Origin: JARRNE01 sp963824085
Lineage (GTDB): Bacteria > Pseudomonadota > Gammaproteobacteria > Chromatiales > Chromatiaceae
Reading direction: 5' to 3'
DNA length: 64,000 bases
Assembly (NCBI GenBank): GCA_963824085.1
Contig: CAWGNT010000022.1
Span: forward strand, 62,001 to 126,000
Both the position numbers and the translations under genes were made by a program. How positions within the stretch are numbered: position 1 is the stretch's first letter; each line of letters begins with the position of its first letter. Below, piece by piece: positions 41,762 to 50,192 of this stretch. The notes under the pieces were generated by a model. The model was not told the DNA's origin, did not search any database, and saw nothing but the letters and a program-made list of their open reading frames with translations.

Positions 41762-44674
41762 CTAACTGGTTTCGGCCGCGCTGATGCGACAGAGGGTGGC
41801 CTTGGTCTCCTGCATCTGGGTCACCGAGTCGTATCCATAGGTGGTGGCGGTGTTGCACGCCTCGCCGCGTACGTAGGGCGCGGTATCTTCGGGATACTTG
41901 TCCTTCAGGTCCTTGCCCTCGAACCAGCCGCCGAAGTGAAACGGCGTCCACACGACACCGCGGCCGACCCTGGGCGTCACCATGGCCATCACCTTGATGC
42001 GGCCGCCTTCGGGTCCCTCCAGCCAGACCATCTGGCGATCCCGCACACCGCGGTCGTTGGCGTCGGCCGGGTTGATCTCGACGAACATGTGCTGCTGCAG
42101 CTCCGCCAGCCACCGGTTGGAGCGCGTCTCGGCGCCGCCGCCCTCGTACTCGACGAGCCGCCCGCTGATGAAGACAAGCGGGTACTCGCCGGAGTAATCC
42201 TTGGCCTGGATGCTCTTGTACAGGGTCGGGAGGCGCCAGAATGCCTTGCGGTCCTCGTAGGTGGGGTATTGCTGCACCAGGTCGTAGCGCGGGGTATAGA
42301 GGGGCTCGCGGTGCACGGGTACCGGGTCCGGAAACTGCCAGACGACGCAGCGTGCCTTGGCGTTGCCGAAGGGGGCGGTGCCGTGCTTGATCGCCACGCG
42401 CTGGATACCGCCGGAGAGGTCAGTCTTCCAATTCTTTCCGTCGGCGGCGGTCTGCTCCTCGGGTGTGAGCTCCTTCCACCAGCCGAGCTGCTTGAGCATG
42501 TCCGCGGTAAGCTCCGGATAGCCGTCCTTGATCTCGGAGCCTACCGGGTAGGAGCCCTCGGCCAGCAGGGTTACGCCATTGCGCTCCACGCCGAAACGGG
42601 CGCGGAAGCACAGTCCGCCCTCGGCCACCGGCTTGCTCGTGTCATACAAGACAGGGGTGCCCGGGTGCTTGAGCTCGTCCGTGCCCCAGCACGGCCAGGG
42701 CAGACCATAGTAATCCCCATCCACCGGCCCGCCCTCGGCGCGCAGCGTTGTCGTGTTGAAGGTATGCCGGTACTTGGCGTGGTCCTTTAGCCGCTCTGGG
42801 CTTTGACCCGTGTAGCCGATGGTCCAGGTGCCGCGGTTGATCTCGCGCAGGGTATCCTCGATGGAAGGCTCGTCGTTCTCGACCTTGATGTGCTTGAACA
42901 TCTGGTCGGCGAAGCCTAGCTTCTTGGCGAGCTTATAGAGGATAACGTGGTCGGGCAGGGACTCGAACAGGGGCTCGATCAGCCGTTCCCGCCACTGGAG
43001 TGACCGGTTGGAGGCCGTCACCGACCCAAAAGTCTCGAACTGGGTGCAGGTCGGCAGCAGGTAGACCCCGTTCTTGCGGTCGCTCATGACGGCGAGATGG
43101 GTCGGGTAGGGGTCGGCGATGACCACCAGCTCCAGCTTGTCGCTCTCCAGCGCCCGCTTCATGTCCGGCCCGCGAGTCTGGCTGTTCACCGCGTGACCCT
43201 GGAACATTATGGCGTGGAAGTTGTCGGCCTGCTGAAAGTCAGTCTGGTCCTCCAGGATGCCGTCTATCCAGCGTGAGACCGGCACCCCGGGGGTGTTCAT
43301 GGTGTAAGACTCCTTGTCGCCCTCCAGGTATTTCTTGCGCGTGTCGAAGCGGCCCCGCAGCCAGTTGTAGTCCACGTCCCAGACCCGCGCCCAGTGCTTC
43401 CAGGCGCCCTCGGACAGGCCGTAGTAGCCGGGCAGGGTGTGGCAGTTCGGTCCCACGTCGGTGGCGCCCTGCACGTTGTCGTGCCCGCGGAAGATGTTGG
43501 CCCCGCCGCCGGAGACCCCGACGTTGCCGAGCGCGAGCTGGAAGATGCAGTCGGCGCGGGTGTTGTTGTTCCCGATGTGGTGCTGGGTGTGCCCCATACA
43601 CCAGACGATGGTGCCCGGCCGGTTTTCGGCCATGGTCTTGGCGGCCTGGTACATCTCGTTCTCCGGCACGCCGGTCACGTTCTCCACCGTCTTCGGGTCC
43701 CACTTGGCGACCTCCTTGCGCACCTCGTCCATGCCGTAGACGCGCTGGGCGATGTACTCCTTGTCCTCCCAACCGTTCTGGAAGACATGCCACAGCAGGC
43801 CCCAGATGAAGGCGGTATCGGTGCCGGGGCGCAGCCGAACGTACTGGTCGGCGTGGGCGGCGGTGCGCGTGAAGCGCGGATCCACCACGATCATCTTGGC
43901 GCCGTTCTCCTTGCCGCGCAGGATGTGCTGCATGGCCACCGGGTGCGCCTCGGCGGCGTTGGAGCCGCAGAAGAGCATGGCCTTGCAGTTGTGCATGTCG
44001 TTGTAGGAGTTGGTCATGGCGCCGTAGCCCCAGGTGTTGGCCACGCCCGCCACTGTGGTCGAGTGGCAGATGCGCGCCTGGTGGTCCACGTTGTTCGAGC
44101 CCCAGAAGGCGGCGAACTTGCGCTGCAGGTAGCTGCCCTCGTTGCTCGCCTTCGACGAGCCGCAGAAGAAGAAGGAGTCGGGTCCGGACTTCTCCCGGAT
44201 CTCCAGGAGCTTGTCGCCGATCTCGCCGATGGCGGTGTCCCAGTGGATACGCTGCCACTTGCCGTCCACCAGCTTCATGGGGTACTTGACGCGCTTGTCG
44301 CCGTGACCGTGCTCGCGAACCGAGGCCCCCTTGGCGCAGTGCGAGCCGAGATTGATCGGCGACTCGTAGTCCGGCTCCTGGCCCGTCCAGACGCCGTTCT
44401 GGATCTCCGCGATGACCCCGCAGCCGACCGAGCAATGGGTGCAGATCGAGCGGCGCCGCTCGGTCTCTACGCCGGCCTCGGGCGGGTTGATTGGCTCTTC
44501 AGCAGCGGCCCGGCGCATCAGCCTGGGCGCCAGCATGCCGGTGGCGACGGCACTGCCGACCGCAAGTCCGGAGCGCTTGAGCAGGGTGCGCCGGTCGATG
44601 GGATGGGATAGGATCGCGATCGCGGCGGGACCGGTCGCGCCCTGGGTTTGGGGTTGTCGCTTGGTCAGCTTCAT
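41762..44674 (-). CDS. Formate dehydrogenase catalytic subunit FdhA (Cys form)
   Basis: 970 residues. A Tat signal (DRRTLLKRSGLAVGSAVATG, after a 27-residue lead) is followed by the [4Fe-4S] site CTHCSVGCGVIAE with distal GSHCAKG. The metal ligand is the cysteine in ARICHSTTVAGVANTWG; in selenium enzymes this position is selenocysteine, and the adjacent His is the usual catalytic partner. GHTQHHIGNNNTRADC and GVSGGGANIFRGHDNVQGAT are conserved in respiratory formate dehydrogenases. It oxidises formate to CO2 in the periplasm. Because it is a Cys form, no SelB/SECIS machinery is needed. Confidence 0.94.
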   Translation of the reverse strand: MKLTKRQPQTQGATGPAAIAILSHPIDRRTLLKRSGLAVGSAVATGMLAPRLMRRAAAEEPINPPEAGVETERRRSICTHCSVGCGVIAEIQNGVWTGQEPDYESPINLGSHCAKGASVREHGHGDKRVKYPMKLVDGKWQRIHWDTAIGEIGDKLLEIREKSGPDSFFFCGSSKASNEGSYLQRKFAAFWGSNNVDHQARICHSTTVAGVANTWGYGAMTNSYNDMHNCKAMLFCGSNAAEAHPVAMQHILRGKENGAKMIVVDPRFTRTAAHADQYVRLRPGTDTAFIWGLLWHVFQNGWEDKEYIAQRVYGMDEVRKEVAKWDPKTVENVTGVPENEMYQAAKTMAENRPGTIVWCMGHTQHHIGNNNTRADCIFQLALGNVGVSGGGANIFRGHDNVQGATDVGPNCHTLPGYYGLSEGAWKHWARVWDVDYNWLRGRFDTRKKYLEGDKESYTMNTPGVPVSRWIDGILEDQTDFQQADNFHAIMFQGHAVNSQTRGPDMKRALESDKLELVVIADPYPTHLAVMSDRKNGVYLLPTCTQFETFGSVTASNRSLQWRERLIEPLFESLPDHVILYKLAKKLGFADQMFKHIKVENDEPSIEDTLREINRGTWTIGYTGQSPERLKDHAKYRHTFNTTTLRAEGGPVDGDYYGLPWPCWGTDELKHPGTPVLYDTSKPVAEGGLCFRARFGVERNGVTLLAEGSYPVGSEIKDGYPELTADMLKQLGWWKELTPEEQTAADGKNWKTDLSGGIQRVAIKHGTAPFGNAKARCVVWQFPDPVPVHREPLYTPRYDLVQQYPTYEDRKAFWRLPTLYKSIQAKDYSGEYPLVFISGRLVEYEGGGAETRSNRWLAELQQHMFVEINPADANDRGVRDRQMVWLEGPEGGRIKVMAMVTPRVGRGVVWTPFHFGGWFEGKDLKDKYPEDTAPYVRGEACNTATTYGYDSVTQMQETKATLCRISAAETS

Positions 44675-44701
44675 CGCTCGCTCCTCCGGCGAAGGGCCAC
44701 C

Positions 44702-44917
44702 TCACAGGGACGCCTTCGCGTAGTACGTACGCACGTGCTCCGTCTCGCGGTAGCCAGGCCGCTTGGCCGGTGTGGTCTTCGTCTGCGCGCCGGGAACCGA
44801 CGTCTCGGCGGCGACATCGAGGTTCACGCCGGTGCCGAGCGCACCGCCCGCCAACAGGAACCCTTTCAGGAAGTCGCGGCGACTTTGCTTTGCCGCCTCA
44901 GTGGTCTTTCTCATCAT
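44702..44917 (-). CDS. Small Tat-signal protein of formate dehydrogenase operons
   Basis: 71 residues with a Tat motif (SRRDFLKGFLLAGGALGTGV) and a short polar tail ending YRETEHVRTYYAKASL. Small Tat-target proteins of this kind are known just upstream of fdhA in many operons (formate dehydrogenase region Tat target). Their role is not established. It lies between torD and fdhA, and its ATG is adjacent to the torD stop. Confidence 0.85.
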   Translation of the reverse strand: MMRKTTEAAKQSRRDFLKGFLLAGGALGTGVNLDVAAETSVPGAQTKTTPAKRPGYRETEHVRTYYAKASL

Positions 44918-45637
44918 CTACCTCTCACTCGGCTCTTGCCGCTTTGCCGCGGGATAAGCGCTTATTCGCACGGGCTCGGAGCTCAGGGACAGGTAACGCC
45001 GCTCCAGCTCCAGGATTTGCTCGCCCAGGTCCCCGACGGCGGCGTAGAGAACCGCCGCGGGCGCCCGCTGTAGGTCCAGGAAGAAGGCCGGCATCCAGGC
45101 GGCGAGGTGCGCTTGGAAGAAGTCCCGCACGGTCTCGTCCCCGGCTGAGTCCTCGGCCTGCAGGATGAGCATGCCCATCACCTCGCACAGGGCCGCCGCA
45201 TGATCCTCCGGCTCGCGTACGCCCTCCTGGCGTGCGAAGCCGAGGCGCACCAGGTCGGAGCGCAGCTGCACCAGCGGCCGGTCCATGAGGAAGCCGGTCT
45301 CGTACCAGGAGGCGTAAGGCACCACCTCGCCCTCGGTCACGCCGATGAAGAGGGCGTGATACTCCTCCGATGCGGCCTGGGGGCCGATATTGCGTGCCGC
45401 ACGACCTATCCTTCTCCAGGCCCGGCCGAGTGGGGTCTCGTCCTCGTCGCCGTCGTCCGCGATCTCCGCCAGACGTCCCAGTAGGGCCGCTGACGGGGGC
45501 TCGGCCAGCAATGCGGCCAGGAGACCGTATGCGTCGGCGCGTCGGCCGACGTCCGCATCTGGCGCATGCGCCGGGCGGAGGGGCGAGGCCCTGGAGGCAG
45601 CGGCGAGCCGGTCGGAGATCAATGTGGTTTCCTTCAT
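44918..45637 (-). CDS. TorD-family chaperone of the formate dehydrogenase operon
   Basis: 239 residues from the ATG at 45637. TorD-type landmarks: DAYGLLAALLAEPPSA, the EEYHALFIGVTEGEVVPYAS segment (E-Y-x-x-L-F followed by PYAS/WYET) and FFQAHLAAWMPAFFLDLQ. It should guard FdhA during cofactor insertion before Tat export. It differs clearly from the TorD at 23877-24596, so each molybdoenzyme has its own chaperone. Confidence 0.85.
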   Translation of the reverse strand: MKETTLISDRLAAASRASPLRPAHAPDADVGRRADAYGLLAALLAEPPSAALLGRLAEIADDGDEDETPLGRAWRRIGRAARNIGPQAASEEYHALFIGVTEGEVVPYASWYETGFLMDRPLVQLRSDLVRLGFARQEGVREPEDHAAALCEVMGMLILQAEDSAGDETVRDFFQAHLAAWMPAFFLDLQRAPAAVLYAAVGDLGEQILELERRYLSLSSEPVRISAYPAAKRQEPSER

Positions 45638-45711
45638 GGTGTCGGCCTTGGAGCTCGGCGGCGGCCACGGCTTGCGATGCCGGTTGCCTGGGCGCAATGA
45701 CCCCTGGGCTC

Positions 45712-47409
45712 TCACAGGTGCTCCTCCTCCTCCGCAAACAGGTCCCTGACGCGGCACTCGTCGCACATCTGCAGTCGGCGCACCGCCCTGTCGTTCTGGT
45801 ACATCCAGTGGGCCGCAAGCTTCTCGGTGACAGTGCGGATCATGTTCTTAGTCGCGAACGGCTTGCCGCAGCTCACGCAGCAGAAGGGCTGCTCTTCGTG
45901 CAAGGTGTGCGGGCGCCGGCGAAGCTCGGGCACGAAGGTCATGCGCGCGGTAAGCGCGAGGGCGTCCTCGGGGCATGCGGTCGCGCACAGACCGCACTGC
46001 ACGCAGTTGCCCTCGATGAATTGCAGACGGGGGGTGCCGGCGCCGTCATTTAGGGCCTTGGCTGGGCAGACGGCGACGCAAGACATACACAGGGTGCAGG
46101 CACGCGTGTCGATCTCTAGGGCACCGAAGGGAGCCCCTGTGGGCAGCGCCGCGCGCTCCGTCCGCCGCGGGGCCTGCTCGTAGAGGTGATCCAGGGCCAA
46201 GTAGAGGTTGGTGCGCTTCTCGTCGAACGTCTGGAATGCGGCCGCCGGCAAGTCTCCCGGGAGCCGGCGCCCGTCTGCCAACGCATTCAGGGCCGCGTCG
46301 TCGGCCTCCAGGCGACGCAGCCCACCGGCCGGGTAGCCCAGCGCCTCCAGCAGGGTTCGGCCGAGCTCCACCTCTGCAGTCAGCGCCCGGCGCACCGAGG
46401 GCGGGGCGTCGGGGGTGATCAGCAGGGCGACCGAGCCGGCGCCGAAGGCCAGCGCGGAGAGCCAGACCTCGAGCCCCGCCGACCCGACCTCTTCCAGCTC
46501 CACGGGGATGACCGGCTCGGGAATGCCGGGACCGACGGACTCTAGCCACGCGCGTCCTGCATCGCCCCCATGCAGCAGTACGACCGGCGGTGTCTCGGAC
46601 AGGTCGCGGTAGGCACGGAGGGCATCCCGGAGCGCAGTCAGCAAGACCGACGGAGGAGGGCAGTCGTAACGTACCGCGCCGGTCGGACAGACCGTGCTGC
46701 ATGTGCCGCCGCCCTGGCAGAGATAGGGGTCGACCTCGATCAGCTCGCCCAGGTCGCGGATCGCCCGGGTCGGGCATGCGTCCAGGCAGCGGGTGCAGCC
46801 AGTGAGGCCGCGCGCGCCGTGGGCACAGATCGCGGGGTCGTAATTGAAGAACTTGGGCTTGTCGAAGTCGCCGACCAGCTCTGGCAGCTCCGCGACGGCC
46901 GCCTCGAGCCGTTCCGGGTCGGCGCCGGGGGCAGAGTACCCCGGCGGGGTGATCTCCATGTCGAGGAGGGGCGGGGCGCTGAGGTCCAGGACCAGATCGA
47001 AGACGCCGTCGTCTCCGCCGGCCAGCGGTCCCAGGTCCAGGGGGCCCTTGGGGCCGGAGGCCGTGACTCGGAAGGCGCCCAGGTGACCCTGGAGCGACGC
47101 ACCATCGGCCCGCAGCACCGCGATCCCTTCCGGTCGCGAGGGCGAGGCGGCCTGCTTGCCGAGAGGCTCCGCGCTGGTCGCCAGCACGACAGGGTGGAGA
47201 CCGGCCTGCTGCAGGCGCACCGCAGCGCTCATCGCGGCGGATTCGGGTCCTACGATCAGGACACGGCCGCGGCTGCTGTACGTGACGCCCATCGGTCGAT
47301 TGGCCAGTACCTCCGCGAGGACCGCTTGGGCGGCATTGCGCGCCTCCTCGTGACGGGAAAGCGCGCGGTGACCTGGCGAAGCTAGTGCGTGGGCGGCGGC
47401 GGGTAGCAT
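45712..47409 (-). CDS. Large polyferredoxin of the formate dehydrogenase operon
   Basis: 565 residues with the same plan as the protein at 22144-23880: CTRCLDACP plus a second site, then CTLCMSCVAVCP and CVQCGLCATACP near the C-terminus, and a CVSCGKPF...CDECR zinc-ribbon-like end. The second site reads CQGGGTCSTVCP, where the usual second cysteine is Gly, so this cluster has three protein ligands at most in the normal motif. Found in fdh operons of many proteobacteria; role not established. No signal peptide, so cytoplasmic. Confidence 0.82.
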   Translation of the reverse strand: MLPAAAHALASPGHRALSRHEEARNAAQAVLAEVLANRPMGVTYSSRGRVLIVGPESAAMSAAVRLQQAGLHPVVLATSAEPLGKQAASPSRPEGIAVLRADGASLQGHLGAFRVTASGPKGPLDLGPLAGGDDGVFDLVLDLSAPPLLDMEITPPGYSAPGADPERLEAAVAELPELVGDFDKPKFFNYDPAICAHGARGLTGCTRCLDACPTRAIRDLGELIEVDPYLCQGGGTCSTVCPTGAVRYDCPPPSVLLTALRDALRAYRDLSETPPVVLLHGGDAGRAWLESVGPGIPEPVIPVELEEVGSAGLEVWLSALAFGAGSVALLITPDAPPSVRRALTAEVELGRTLLEALGYPAGGLRRLEADDAALNALADGRRLPGDLPAAAFQTFDEKRTNLYLALDHLYEQAPRRTERAALPTGAPFGALEIDTRACTLCMSCVAVCPAKALNDGAGTPRLQFIEGNCVQCGLCATACPEDALALTARMTFVPELRRRPHTLHEEQPFCCVSCGKPFATKNMIRTVTEKLAAHWMYQNDRAVRRLQMCDECRVRDLFAEEEEHL

Positions 47410-47423
47410 GCCGGTCTCCTCCG

Positions 47424-47951
47424 TCAGGCGCTCCGGCCGGGATCGGCTTCCGTCGGCTGTCCCTCTTGCTGGGACTCCCCGGTCGGAGTGCTCGCGTCGG
47501 TTGACGTCGGCTCCGCTCGTGTCCGGGCGCCTGTGTGCGCCGCCAGTCGGTCGCGGTGCCGGCGCAGACCCGCGGTGACCAGCTCGCCTAGCGGACGATA
47601 GGCGGTGTAGTCTTCGGCGTAGTCGTCCAGCCCGTCCGTCAGGTTGTAGCGCGGGAGCGCGAACACACGCCGCAGGGCCTCGCGGCGCAGGTCCTCGCTA
47701 ACGTCCGGCGAGAAGAAATCCGACAGGTCGCTGTCCGCCGTGAGGAGGTCGAGCAGCGGCATGTCCGCGTCGGTCTTGCATGGCCGCGGAAGAGCGACCG
47801 CGCGATCCCCGGTTTCGATGTACGGCTCGGCGGGGGCGTGGAGCACGGGAGCCTGTTGGGGCGCGCGACGCGCCGCTTGCTTGCGCCGTGACCAGCGCTT
47901 CAGCGGTCCGGAGGGCTCGGACTCAGTCCGCGGGTCGTCGTCGTGTCTCAT
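47424..47951 (-). CDS. DUF3306 protein
   Basis: 175 residues. A basic N-terminus (LKRWSRRKQAARRAP), the conserved core DADMPLLDLLTADSDLSDFF followed by SEDLRREALRRVFALPRYNL and DGLDDYAEDY are typical of DUF3306. The tail is Thr/Ser/Pro-rich. These proteins accompany formate dehydrogenase genes, and this one overlaps the DUF3305 gene by 29 bases. Function unknown. Confidence 0.82.
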   Translation of the reverse strand: MRHDDDPRTESEPSGPLKRWSRRKQAARRAPQQAPVLHAPAEPYIETGDRAVALPRPCKTDADMPLLDLLTADSDLSDFFSPDVSEDLRREALRRVFALPRYNLTDGLDDYAEDYTAYRPLGELVTAGLRRHRDRLAAHTGARTRAEPTSTDASTPTGESQQEGQPTEADPGRSA

Positions 47952-48435
47952 GCGCGGTGTCCTCGGTCCAGCGTTTGCGCTGGCGTTTCGTGGGCGGCGC
48001 CGGGTGGTAGTTGGCCATCACGTATTCTTCCAGCCAGCGGTGGATCTCGGGGGGCATGGGGAGCGCGAATACGGTGTCGTCGGCCTCCATGTAGGCCCCT
48101 GCCTCGTCGTAGTCGGCGGAAACCACCCAGGGTGTCAGCTCGCCGTCAGGGTCCGCCCGGCAGGCGATGAACAATGAGGGCTGCTTGCCCACCAGGTTGT
48201 ACCAGTAGCTCTCGGCTGCGTCCCGGTGGAGAGCCAGGCGGAGCCCCGACCAAAGGACCTGCTCTGCGCCGTCGTCGTCCAGACGCACCCGGCGGCGGCC
48301 GGTACCCGTTCCGATTGCCTCGCCCGCGACTACCCCCACCGCAGTCCAGCGGGGATAAGACCAAGGGCCCTGGTGCGCCAGCCGTCGCTCCATGACCACA
48401 GAAACGGGGAACTGGCACTCCTCTGTCCGCCTCAC
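47923..48435 (-). CDS. DUF3305 protein
   Basis: 170 residues. FPVSVVMERRLAHQGPWSYP at the N-terminus and LHRDAAESYWYNLVGKQPSL are characteristic of DUF3305. It is the first gene of the fdh operon and overlaps DUF3306. The start codon follows GAGGAGGAGG. A partner role with DUF3306 in formate dehydrogenase assembly is inferred only from constant co-occurrence. Confidence 0.82.
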   Translation of the reverse strand: MRRTEECQFPVSVVMERRLAHQGPWSYPRWTAVGVVAGEAIGTGTGRRRVRLDDDGAEQVLWSGLRLALHRDAAESYWYNLVGKQPSLFIACRADPDGELTPWVVSADYDEAGAYMEADDTVFALPMPPEIHRWLEEYVMANYHPAPPTKRQRKRWTEDTAHETRRRPAD

Positions 48436-48455
48436 CTGTGGACCTCCTCCTCGAC

Positions 48456-48493
48456 GATAGTTGACAAAAAAAGATAGTTAACAAAAAAGATAG
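48456..48493 (-). promoter_or_regulatory. Tandem AT-rich repeats upstream of the fdh operon
   Basis: On the plus strand, GATAGTTGACAAAAAAA (48456-48472) is followed directly by GATAGTTAACAAAAAA (48473-48488) and a third GATAG. On the operon's strand this is two head-to-tail copies of a TATC-T6/7-GTTAAC/GTCAAC unit beginning 20 bases before the first start codon. It could be a regulator site or an untranslated leader element. Confidence 0.5.
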
Positions 48494-48714
48494 GAAATCC
48501 CGTGCGAGTTGTCCAATGTCGGCGGAGACGCAACTCTCGGGGCGAATAACCCGCAAAGGTGGTGGCTATGAGCCGGTTGGGTGTGCCGAGTTCTGCGCAC
48601 GGAGCGGCAGATCCGGACGTTGTGGTTTTCGTCGGTCAGTGGGCGCAGGGGAACCGCTTGGCTGTCTAGCACAGCCGCGCCGAAATCCCGCAACTACACG
48701 ATTCTCTTCTCGGT

Positions 48715-48832
48715 GGTCGGTTTTCCTGGCTTGGGTTACGGGCGGTGGGGGACGCCGTGAATACCTCCATGTAGCTTGACGGCAGCATTCCTGCCGCCGA
48801 CACCCCTGTCACCCGCGACCCAACCCCTCGGG
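48715..48832 (+). repeat. Dispersed repeat, copy 3
   Basis: Contains the core CGCCGTGAATACCTCCATGT followed by GACGGCAGCATTCCTGCCGCC (a dyad) and a CCGACAC/ACCCGCGACCC tail. Close to copy 1 at 28540-28655. Confidence 0.6.
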
Positions 48833-48979
48833 CAAGAGTCGAAAAGTTGCAGTCAACGGGTACGGCGTTGTGACCGGCGCTTCGGTGCCGGACCATTAGG
48901 CCGCGGATGTTGTGACAGCACGGCTACTACGAGAAGCTGGGCTTCGTCGTCGTCTAAGAGCCGGTGGGGAGGAACGGTA

Positions 48980-50095
48980 TCATTGCCGTGCCGACGAGGC
49001 TCCGGTCTCGGCTGTGACCGGCGACGGTGCAGCTCTCCGCGTCGCATCCTCCGAGCTCGGCGTCCTCCCCAACTGTAGGGTGCGGCGCAGCGCCCCGAAG
49101 CGGCGGCGATACCGGGCCGGGGTCATGCCCACCTTGCGCCGGAAGAGCCGACCGAAGTAGCTCGCGTCCTCGTAGCCTACCTCGTTCGCCACCGCTTCCA
49201 CCGGCAGGTCGCCGCCCTCCAGTATCTGCTTCGCCTCCTCCAGCCGCAGGGTGTGGACGTACTCCATGGGCGGCATGCCGGTGGCTTGACTGAAGCGGCG
49301 ACTGAAGGAGCGGTCCGAGAGTCCGCTGAGGCGGGTCATGGCTGCCACTGGCGCAGGCTCGTCGTAGTGCTCGGCAATCCATGCCTGGCAGCGGCGGATG
49401 AGGTTGTCTTCCACTTGCCGTGCGCCGGTCAGGGCAGCGTAAGGCTGCTGGCCCATGTCGTGCCAATCGATGAGGTAGACCCGCGCCAGCCGCATCGCTT
49501 CCTCTACGCCCGCGAAGCGGGCTACCAGGAAGAGCACCAGGTCCTGCCACGAGGTGCCACCGCCAGCGGTAACGATCCGCTGACCGTCCCCGCTCACCAC
49601 CAGGGCACGGTTAGCCTGAACCCGCAAGCCGGGGTAGGCCGCGGCCAGGCTGGCGCAATAGCCCCAATGCGTGGTCACGTCTTGGCCGTCGAGCAGGCCC
49701 GACTCGGCGAGCAGCAGCGCGCCCGAGCAGGCCGTGGCCAGGAGAGCGCCGGCGGCGTAGGTCGAGCGCAGCCACTCGGTCTCAGCCCGGTAGCGGCCGG
49801 TGAGCTGCTCTTGCGGTGCCACGAACAGGTCGGGAATACAGACAATGTCCGGAGCCGGACAGTCCGCGAGGGCATAGTGGGGCTCGATGGGGATGGCGTT
49901 GGCGGCGCGTAGGCGGCGGCCATCGGTGCTGACGATGAGAGGCCGGAATCGTGCCTCGCCCGGCCTGCCGGTCATGATGAACGCCCAGTCCCGCCCGGCG
50001 GCGGTAAACAGCTCGTACATCCCGTACAGCGTGGAGGCGGTCGCCTCGGGCGTCGCGAGCAAGGCAACGGTGATCCGACTTTCGCTCTCGGACAT
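48980..50095 (-). CDS. GlxA-family transcriptional regulator (DJ-1/PfpI plus AraC domain)
   Basis: 371 residues. An N-terminal class I glutamine-amidotransferase-like domain (about 8-190) with ATACSGALLLAESGLL around the nucleophile-elbow cysteine is followed by an AraC-type double helix-turn-helix (about 250-340): RLSGLSDRSFSRRFSQATGM and ANEVGYEDASYFGRLFRRKV. These regulators often respond to small nitrogenous or carbonyl metabolites. It is divergent from the TPR gene at 50193, which it may control. The tail after the HTH is low complexity. Confidence 0.87.
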   Translation of the reverse strand: MSESESRITVALLATPEATASTLYGMYELFTAAGRDWAFIMTGRPGEARFRPLIVSTDGRRLRAANAIPIEPHYALADCPAPDIVCIPDLFVAPQEQLTGRYRAETEWLRSTYAAGALLATACSGALLLAESGLLDGQDVTTHWGYCASLAAAYPGLRVQANRALVVSGDGQRIVTAGGGTSWQDLVLFLVARFAGVEEAMRLARVYLIDWHDMGQQPYAALTGARQVEDNLIRRCQAWIAEHYDEPAPVAAMTRLSGLSDRSFSRRFSQATGMPPMEYVHTLRLEEAKQILEGGDLPVEAVANEVGYEDASYFGRLFRRKVGMTPARYRRRFGALRRTLQLGRTPSSEDATRRAAPSPVTAETGASSARQ

Positions 50096-50192
50096 GGCGG
50101 AATCGTCCGGTTTGTGTCCTAAACGACTTTAGCATCGGCAGTCCGGCAGGGTCATCCTGTAGCCGCGAATAGCCCAATCCGAGGAGGTCTTT

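Larger units (their letters stand above)
48436..48979. other. Intergenic region between the fdh operon and a GlxA-type regulator
   Basis: About 540 bases holding the fdh leader repeats and a copy of the dispersed repeat. No gene recognised. Confidence 0.5.

Noticed and set aside
43394..44611. A 405-codon open frame on the plus strand opposite fdhA
   Set aside because: Antisense shadow of the formate dehydrogenase catalytic subunit; composition is Val/Gly/His-rich without motifs.
41762..44674. Selenocysteine formate dehydrogenase
   Set aside because: The metal-ligand codon is a normal cysteine (ARICHS) and the frame has no internal TGA.
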